A stretch of 18,970 nucleotides of DNA, from positions 1-18,970 of the forward strand of contig CAYNGH010000053.1 in assembly GCA_964396845.1 (NCBI GenBank). The letters run 5' to 3'. This DNA is from CAYNGH01 sp964396845. Its GTDB lineage: Bacteria; Vulcanimicrobiota; JAJTBE01; CAYNGH01. This document shows positions 13,857 to 18,970 of this stretch, piece after piece. Each line of letters opens with the position of its first letter. The stretch's first letter is position 1. A model generated the notes under the pieces. The model was not told where the DNA came from. It worked only from the letters and a program-made list of their open reading frames with translations, and ran no database searches. A program made the translations under genes and the position numbers.

Positions 13857-15521
13857 ATGGAAAAACAGTCCACAAAACCTGACAATGACAACAACCTCCG
13901 GCATAATTCGGGAATGGAAGTCGCATATCTTCTCATACTTGTGATGCTGTCTGGGATTCTGTATTTTGTTTACCTGGGTGAGATGGCTCTGTGGGACACC
14001 GATGAAGCTCTATATACCCAGATTGCCCGGGAGATGCAACAGTCGGGGGATTACCTGTCCACCACATGGAACCGGGAGCCATGGTTTTGTCATCCTCCCC
14101 TTTATTTCTGGATGACTGCCCTGTCGGCCCGTTTTCTGGGATGGACTGAATTCTCAGCCCGGCTTCCATCGGCGCTGTTTGGCATCTTTACTGTGATACT
14201 GGTTTATTTCCTGGGGAAACTAATATTCAACCGGGAAACCGGCTTTCTGGCAGGACTCATCACCGCCACTACTCTGCAGTTGTGGCTTCAATCCCGCATG
14301 GCCATACTGGATATGCCCTTTCTTTTTTTTGTCACCCTGGGAGTATATTTCTTCTACCGGGCTTGCCAGGGACAACAGTCTTCCTGGTGGTTTCTGGGGT
14401 TCTGGGCTTCCTGCGGGCTGGCAGTGCTGACCAAAGGCCCCGTGGGACTTGTTCTGCCTCTGTTTTTTGGGGCTTGCATCATCGTAATCAAAAAGCGATG
14501 GGACATTATCGGGAAGATTTTGCTCAATCCGGGAGTCATTCTATTCTTGCTTATATCCGTTCCGTGGTTTCTGGGAATGGCCCAGGTGTATCAACAGCCT
14601 TTTATCGAACAGGTATTCGATTATTTTTTTCTGGCCCGAATATTTGAGCCGGTCATGAATCAGGGAGGGAGCTGGTATTATTATATCCCCTTTTTCCTGG
14701 CAGGTTTTCTTCCCTGGACAGCATTTCTGCCCTTCACCCTTTATGGTCTTGTCAAGGGTTTTTCTGATGAGCGATCCCGCCTGCTTCTTTTGTGGACTGC
14801 CGGCACTTTTATCATGTTCTCGTTGGCCGGGACAAAGCGTCCCAACTATATCCTGTTTTTGTATCCTTATCTTTCCATCGCCATGGCATGGATCGTGGTT
14901 CAGTGTTTCAGGGGCGACAATTTCAGAAGGGCTTTCCGGTGGTCCCTGACGGGTTTTTCTCTCTCGGCGGTAATGGTCATCATTGCCTTCGGCTTTGCTG
15001 CCAGGTTTTATTATCCCCAATACTGGGAGATTTACAAGGCCGACCTGACTCCCCTGGGAATCTCTGTTATTGCCGGGGGAACGGTGACCCTTGTCCTGGC
15101 CTTTCTGAATCATCAGCGGGCTTTTTACTCGGTGGTGGCTGTAACCTGTGTCGTCTTGCTGATGCTCATATCATATACTCCCCTGGTGGAGCATTTACGC
15201 CCGGAGCCCCGCATCGGCCATGCTCTCAGGGATGTGATTGAGCCGGGAGAACGGCTGGTGATGCGGGGGAATTTTGGCAGGCAGTTTTCAATCCTGTATT
15301 ATTCAGAAACCTATGTCAATTTTTATCATTCCGAAGATGACCTGGTCCGGGCTTTGAATGCAGGGCCGGTATCTTATGTGGTTCTTCATCGTGAGGAATT
15401 CGACCGCATCCGTGATCAGCTGACAGCTCCCATAAGAGAGGTGAAGACGGATCTGGGGTTGATTCTCTTTATGACAAATCCCGACACACCCCATGCAGAA
15501 TCAAGACACCCTAAATCCTGA
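13857..15521 (+). CDS. PMT-family (ArnT-like) polytopic glycosyltransferase
   Basis: Integral membrane GT-C fold enzyme using a lipid-linked sugar donor. Members glycosylate lipid A (ArnT), proteins or other envelope lipids, and the acceptor cannot be told here. The first span is at about 22-41, followed by the exported loop with the catalytic acidic motif WDTDEALYTQIAREM (Asp47, Asp49, Glu50). Further family marks are CHPPLYFWMTALSARFLG (78-95), SRMAILDMPFLFF (146-158), LTKGPVGLVLPLFF (191-204) and GTKRPNYILFLYPYLSIAMA (325-344). About a dozen spans are followed by a ~100-residue soluble C-terminal domain. The start at 13857 lacks a good ribosome binding site; ATG 13914 (MEVAYLL) is the alternative, losing 19 hydrophilic residues. 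It lies 85 bases after sepF, probably with no functional link. Confidence 0.88.
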   Translation: MEKQSTKPDNDNNLRHNSGMEVAYLLILVMLSGILYFVYLGEMALWDTDEALYTQIAREMQQSGDYLSTTWNREPWFCHPPLYFWMTALSARFLGWTEFSARLPSALFGIFTVILVYFLGKLIFNRETGFLAGLITATTLQLWLQSRMAILDMPFLFFVTLGVYFFYRACQGQQSSWWFLGFWASCGLAVLTKGPVGLVLPLFFGACIIVIKKRWDIIGKILLNPGVILFLLISVPWFLGMAQVYQQPFIEQVFDYFFLARIFEPVMNQGGSWYYYIPFFLAGFLPWTAFLPFTLYGLVKGFSDERSRLLLLWTAGTFIMFSLAGTKRPNYILFLYPYLSIAMAWIVVQCFRGDNFRRAFRWSLTGFSLSAVMVIIAFGFAARFYYPQYWEIYKADLTPLGISVIAGGTVTLVLAFLNHQRAFYSVVAVTCVVLLMLISYTPLVEHLRPEPRIGHALRDVIEPGERLVMRGNFGRQFSILYYSETYVNFYHSEDDLVRALNAGPVSYVVLHREEFDRIRDQLTAPIREVKTDLGLILFMTNPDTPHAESRHPKS

Positions 15522-15636
15522 GGTAATGTCGATAAAGGGTTTTTGGGGTTATTTATCGAATAAAAAAAGGCTGTTTTCCATTATACATAGCTGATGAACA
15601 GGCTAACGAACACTATTTTTTAAGGACTGAGAAGAT

Positions 15637-18351
15637 TTGAGCAGCACAATGCAAAAGACTGAAAAGGTTATACTTATCGACGGAAACGGTCTTGCCTACC
15701 GGGCTTTCTATGCCCTTCCCCCGTTGAAGACATCCCAGGGAGAGCCGGTAAATGCCGTTTATGGTTTTACCAACATGCTCCTGAAAATCCTGGAGAGAGA
15801 AAGGCCTGACTATATCGGGGTAGCTTTTGACAAATCCAAACCCACCAAACGGCTGGAAGAGTTTGACCAGTACAAGGCCCATCGGCAGAAGATGCCCGAG
15901 GAGCTTCAGCGTCAGATGCCCATCATGGAGGAAGTGGTGGAGGCATTTAATATCCCGGTTTTCCATATTGACGGCTTTGAAGCCGATGACTGCATAGCCA
16001 CCCTTGCAGTTGAGTCAGAGGCGAGGGGGTTTTCTGTCAAGATTTACTCCGGGGATCTGGACATGCTTCAGCTGGTTTCGGATCTTACCCGGGTTGTCAC
16101 CACACGCCGGGGAATAAGCGATCTGGTAGTGTATGACCGGGAGATGGTTCGCAAGCGCTATGGCATCAATCCATCCCAGCTGGTGGATTACAAGGCCCTG
16201 GCTGGAGATTCGTCGGATCACATTCCCGGCATCCCCGGCATTGGCGAGGCCAGCGCATCCAAGCTGTTGAACCAGTTTGAAGATATCGAAGAGATGTACC
16301 TGGAGTCGGCCCGGATTCCATCCCGCTGGAGAAAACAGATTCTGGAAAACCAGGACCGGGCTTATCTCTCCAAAAGGCTGGCATCCCTGCACAAGGAACT
16401 GGATCTGGGGCTTGACTGGGAAAAGATGAAACATACCTCCTTTAACCGGGAGATGATAAAACGGCTTTTCATCCGGCTGGAGTTCAAGACGATGCTCAAC
16501 AAGCTGGGCTTCAAGGACGAGGAGTTAGAAGAAATTCAAGAGATAGTAGTGCAGATTGTCGGCAAGGATGAGGATCTGGACACTATGCTGGATAACCTCA
16601 AGTCTGCGGGAGCTTTTTCCATGGTATGGATAGACAACGAGGAGGGAGATCTGGTGGGACTGGCCATAGCCCAGGGCGCTAACAACGGCTACTACTTCCC
16701 CTTCATCCTGCCGGAACAGCTCAATATTGCCTCAACATTCGGCATATCCATATTCTCCCGGGACAGGATTTTTCACGAGATGAAACCCCTGCTGGACAAC
16801 AAGGATATCAGGAAGTATGTTTACGATCTCAAGGACGGGATTCGCTTCTTCAAGCGGAGTGAATACTTCACCGGCAACGGGTTTTGTGATATGGACATAG
16901 CCGCGTTCATGCTGGAACCCGATAATCCTCCCCGCTCCATGGAGGCGGTTCTTTCCCGATATACCGACTTCATCCCCAAGACCCTCAGCGAGATTGCTCC
17001 TCCCCAGAAGGGGCGAAAGAAAGCGAAAGTCGTGGAGATTCCTCTTCAGGATCTCACCTTGTTTCTGGCGGGACGGGCTGTCCGTCTGAACAATATGGGC
17101 CCCCGCATGGAAAAGGTTCTGTCCCAGAAGGGGTTTATGGAATTTTATCGGGATGTGGAGGCACCTCTGACCATACTGCTGTCAGCTATGGAGGCTCGGG
17201 GTGTTACCCTGGATCGTAATGCAATTCAGGAAGAATCCGACAAGCTTCAGCAGGAGCTGGACGAGATTTCTGCCTCCATATACGCCGATGCAGGACAGGA
17301 GTTTAATATCAATTCCACCCGCCAGTTAGGGAAAGTGCTTTTTGAAGACCTGAAACTGACCGGGGCAAAGAAGACCAGCACCAGCTATCGTACCGATGCT
17401 GAACTGTTAGGAAAACTCTCGGATCAGCATCCGATAATTGACAAGGTTCTCAAATACCGGGAAGTGTCCAGAATAAAATCAACCTTTGTGGATTCCCTGA
17501 TGTCACAGTCAGATCCTGAGTCGGGAAAACTACGGTTGAAATTCAATCAGAACGGTTCATCCATGGGCAGGCTGACCACTGTATCTCCCAATATTGCTTC
17601 TCTGCCTGAACACCTCTGCCGGGTGTTTGTTCCCTCGGACCAGGATCGGATATTCCTGGAATTTGAGTATCCATATCTTGATATTCAACTGCTTCTGGCC
17701 TTGTCCCAGGAACATGGTATTCTGGAACGTTTTGCCGGCGGTGAGGATCTTATCCGACTGATTGCCGAGGCCCTCTTCGATCTGCCTATGGATCAGATTA
17801 ATGCAAGGCACGAACTGATTGCCCGGGAAGTCATATACGGTTTCATTCACGGGGTGTCCAGCCTGGCCCTGTCCCAGAAACTGGACATCAAGCGCAAGGA
17901 GGCCAAGGAGTATCAGGAAGCCCTCACAGAAAAAATCCCCGGAATCGGGAAGTTTTTTGAACGGCTTGTCAGTGAAGGCAGGAAGAATGGCCATGTCATT
18001 TCCCTGGCCGGAAGACGGCGGGAGCTTCCCGCCATTGACAGCCAGAACAAGGGACAAAGACTGGGCGCAGAGAGAACAGCTCTGCAGTTTGCCATTCTGG
18101 GAGGCGTCAATGATCTGATCAAGAAGACCATGGTGGAATATCTGGAAAAGATCCTGCGGGGTCACCGGGATATTCACCTGTTGATTCAGACGGGAAACAT
18201 TTTTCTTTTTGAAACCCGGAAGCGCAGAGCAGAGAAGTATTCCAACCAGATAAGGGAAATTATGCTTTCCATGGCAGGAATGGAAAAACCTCTGGTGGTA
18301 AAAATCCGGGAAGGAAATAACTGGCACGACATGAATCTGAAAGAGTTATAA
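15637..18351 (+). CDS. polA: DNA polymerase I homologue: intact 5' nuclease, degenerate 3'-5' exonuclease and polymerase domains
   Basis: Full-length PolA architecture (904 residues) in one open frame. The 5' nuclease (about 10-290) keeps all metal and DNA contacts checked: Asp15 (LIDGNG), Asp65, Lys80/Arg83 (YKAHR), GFEADD (Asp117, Asp118), SGDLDMLQLV (Asp140, Asp142) and GDSSDHIPGIPGIG (Asp191, Asp194). The 3'-5' exonuclease region (about 310-500) has VWID where DTET is expected. In the polymerase domain thumb and GRL elements remain, but motif A has Glu677 for Asp705 (E. coli numbering). Motif B has Glu726, Arg730, Tyr734 and His738 for Arg754, Lys758, Phe762 and Tyr766. Motif C has G-N-I (853-855) for H-D-E. 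Inference: active flap nuclease, probably no DNA synthesis. TTG 15637 with AAGGA at 15622 is used; ATG 15649 is the alternative. Confidence 0.93.
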   Translation: MSSTMQKTEKVILIDGNGLAYRAFYALPPLKTSQGEPVNAVYGFTNMLLKILERERPDYIGVAFDKSKPTKRLEEFDQYKAHRQKMPEELQRQMPIMEEVVEAFNIPVFHIDGFEADDCIATLAVESEARGFSVKIYSGDLDMLQLVSDLTRVVTTRRGISDLVVYDREMVRKRYGINPSQLVDYKALAGDSSDHIPGIPGIGEASASKLLNQFEDIEEMYLESARIPSRWRKQILENQDRAYLSKRLASLHKELDLGLDWEKMKHTSFNREMIKRLFIRLEFKTMLNKLGFKDEELEEIQEIVVQIVGKDEDLDTMLDNLKSAGAFSMVWIDNEEGDLVGLAIAQGANNGYYFPFILPEQLNIASTFGISIFSRDRIFHEMKPLLDNKDIRKYVYDLKDGIRFFKRSEYFTGNGFCDMDIAAFMLEPDNPPRSMEAVLSRYTDFIPKTLSEIAPPQKGRKKAKVVEIPLQDLTLFLAGRAVRLNNMGPRMEKVLSQKGFMEFYRDVEAPLTILLSAMEARGVTLDRNAIQEESDKLQQELDEISASIYADAGQEFNINSTRQLGKVLFEDLKLTGAKKTSTSYRTDAELLGKLSDQHPIIDKVLKYREVSRIKSTFVDSLMSQSDPESGKLRLKFNQNGSSMGRLTTVSPNIASLPEHLCRVFVPSDQDRIFLEFEYPYLDIQLLLALSQEHGILERFAGGEDLIRLIAEALFDLPMDQINARHELIAREVIYGFIHGVSSLALSQKLDIKRKEAKEYQEALTEKIPGIGKFFERLVSEGRKNGHVISLAGRRRELPAIDSQNKGQRLGAERTALQFAILGGVNDLIKKTMVEYLEKILRGHRDIHLLIQTGNIFLFETRKRRAEKYSNQIREIMLSMAGMEKPLVVKIREGNNWHDMNLKEL

Positions 18352-18425
18352 TATCAACCCCCCGGTGGAGTGTCCTCCGGGACGAAGACGATTGCAGCTT
18401 AGACTGACGGGAAAGGAGATTTCTA

Positions 18426-18970
18426 ATGGACAACAATCAACTGGAAACCAACAACACGGAGCAGAGCCACGAAATGGCCTCCCACGAGGATTATGAAAAG
18501 AGTTTCAAAAAAATCAACCGGGGAGATTATCTCATCGGCACCGTTGTAAAAATCGAAAGCAATGGAGTTTATGTGGATGTAGGCTATAAGCAGGAAGGGT
18601 TCATTCCCCTAAACCAGCTGGCCCATACGCCGGTGAGCAACCCCGAGGAAGTTATTTCCGTGGGCGAAGAACTGCCCATTGTGGTCCTCAAGTGTAATGA
18701 TATGGAGGGAGGTCTGATCCTCTCCAAGAAACGGGCTGACCTGGAAACTGCCTGGAGAAAGGTAACCGAATCTTACGGTGATGGCAGTCCGGTGACAGCT
18801 ACAGTGGTTGAGGCAGTTAAAGGCGGACTGTTGGTGGATCTTGGTTTGCGGGGTTTTGTGCCGGCAAGCCAGGTGGATCTGAGGCCGGTCAAGGATCTCA
18901 ACGATTATGTGGGTGAAGCCCTGACCCTGAGAGTCATCGAACTTGATCGCTCCAGAAGAAAGGTGGTCCT
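18426..18970 (+). CDS. rpsA: 30S ribosomal protein S1 (S1-domain protein), truncated by window end
   Basis: Only the first 181 codons are present. After a polar N-terminus, the first S1 RNA-binding repeat (about 32-103) reads GDYLIGTVVKIESNGVYVDV, GYKQEGFIPLNQL and ends LILSKKRADLETAW. The second (from about 118) reads SPVTATVVEAVKGGLLVDLG, LRGFVPASQVD, and then LRVIELDRSRRKVVL up to the window edge. The repeat-to-repeat linker and wording match bacterial S1, which binds mRNA on the 30S subunit during initiation. ATG 18426 follows AAAGGAGA (18412-18419), a strong site. The gene is 74 bases after polA. Full length and number of repeats cannot be seen, so a shorter S1-like regulatory protein is not excluded. 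Confidence 0.88.
   Translation, partial: MDNNQLETNNTEQSHEMASHEDYEKSFKKINRGDYLIGTVVKIESNGVYVDVGYKQEGFIPLNQLAHTPVSNPEEVISVGEELPIVVLKCNDMEGGLILSKKRADLETAWRKVTESYGDGSPVTATVVEAVKGGLLVDLGLRGFVPASQVDLRPVKDLNDYVGEALTLRVIELDRSRRKVV

Noticed and set aside
15529..15559. Inverted repeat TCGATAAA / TTTATCGA upstream of polA, with TATACA at 15582
   Set aside because: Eight AT-rich pairs with a 15-base loop, no T-tract, and no acceptable -35 for the -10-like sequence; too weak to call a terminator or promoter.
15637..18351. polA as a pseudogene or frameshift artefact
   Set aside because: The frame is uninterrupted over the full normal length. The 5' nuclease is intact and the polymerase fold outside the active site is still alignable, so decay by neutral drift or sequencing error is unlikely.
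18352..18425. CCC-GGT-GGAG-TGTC-CTCC-GGG structure between polA and rpsA as a terminator
   Set aside because: Bulged short stem followed by GACGAAGACG, without a T-run.

Overview
The window is ordinary bacterial chromosome, densely coded and about half GC, with no phage, IS, CRISPR, tRNA or rRNA that I can see. It has three transcriptional blocks. The gene mix (SepF next to a YggS-type PLP protein, AMP/PPi-forming PPDK, a PMT/ArnT-like membrane glycosyltransferase, an S1-type RNA-binding protein) suggests an anaerobic, non-proteobacterial, probably diderm lineage, perhaps a poorly sampled phylum. That placement is inference; nothing here fixes the taxon.

Block 1 (+, 1-4621): a pyrimidine-nucleoside phosphorylase with a structured leader and a strong intrinsic terminator, then pyruvate phosphate dikinase. 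A bidirectional terminator at 4645-4670 separates PPDK from the converging block.

Block 2 (-, 12052 down to 4779): eight same-strand genes. In order of transcription they are a 70-aa single-span protein, a long coiled-coil protein, a 174-aa helical protein, an SPFH-domain protein with three zinc ribbons, an acidic repeat-bearing membrane protein, a secreted M48 metalloprotease, an ECF sigma factor, and its likely anti-sigma partner (zinc-finger HC2 plus membrane span plus FecR-like domain plus a duplicated C-terminal module). Together they look like a cell-envelope maintenance or stress module, of which several parts are not recognisable families.

Block 3 (+, 12598-18970): yggS-sepF, a PMT-family membrane glycosyltransferase, a PolA homologue, and the start of ribosomal protein S1, which is cut by the window end.

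Most notable points. (i) The 904-aa PolA homologue keeps every catalytic residue I can check in the 5' nuclease domain. However, it has lost the catalytic aspartates and nucleotide-binding residues of the polymerase domain and the acidic motif of the 3'-5' exonuclease domain, so it reads as a flap nuclease attached to a pseudo-polymerase. (ii) A degenerate repeat occurs at 1-212 and 12268-12581, each time just upstream of a + strand gene, and carries a hairpin kept by G-U wobbles in the second copy. (iii) A bulged 13-bp inverted repeat encloses the longest possible start codon of the sigma factor. (iv) The anti-sigma protein ends in two tandem copies of an unrecognised ~62-residue module.
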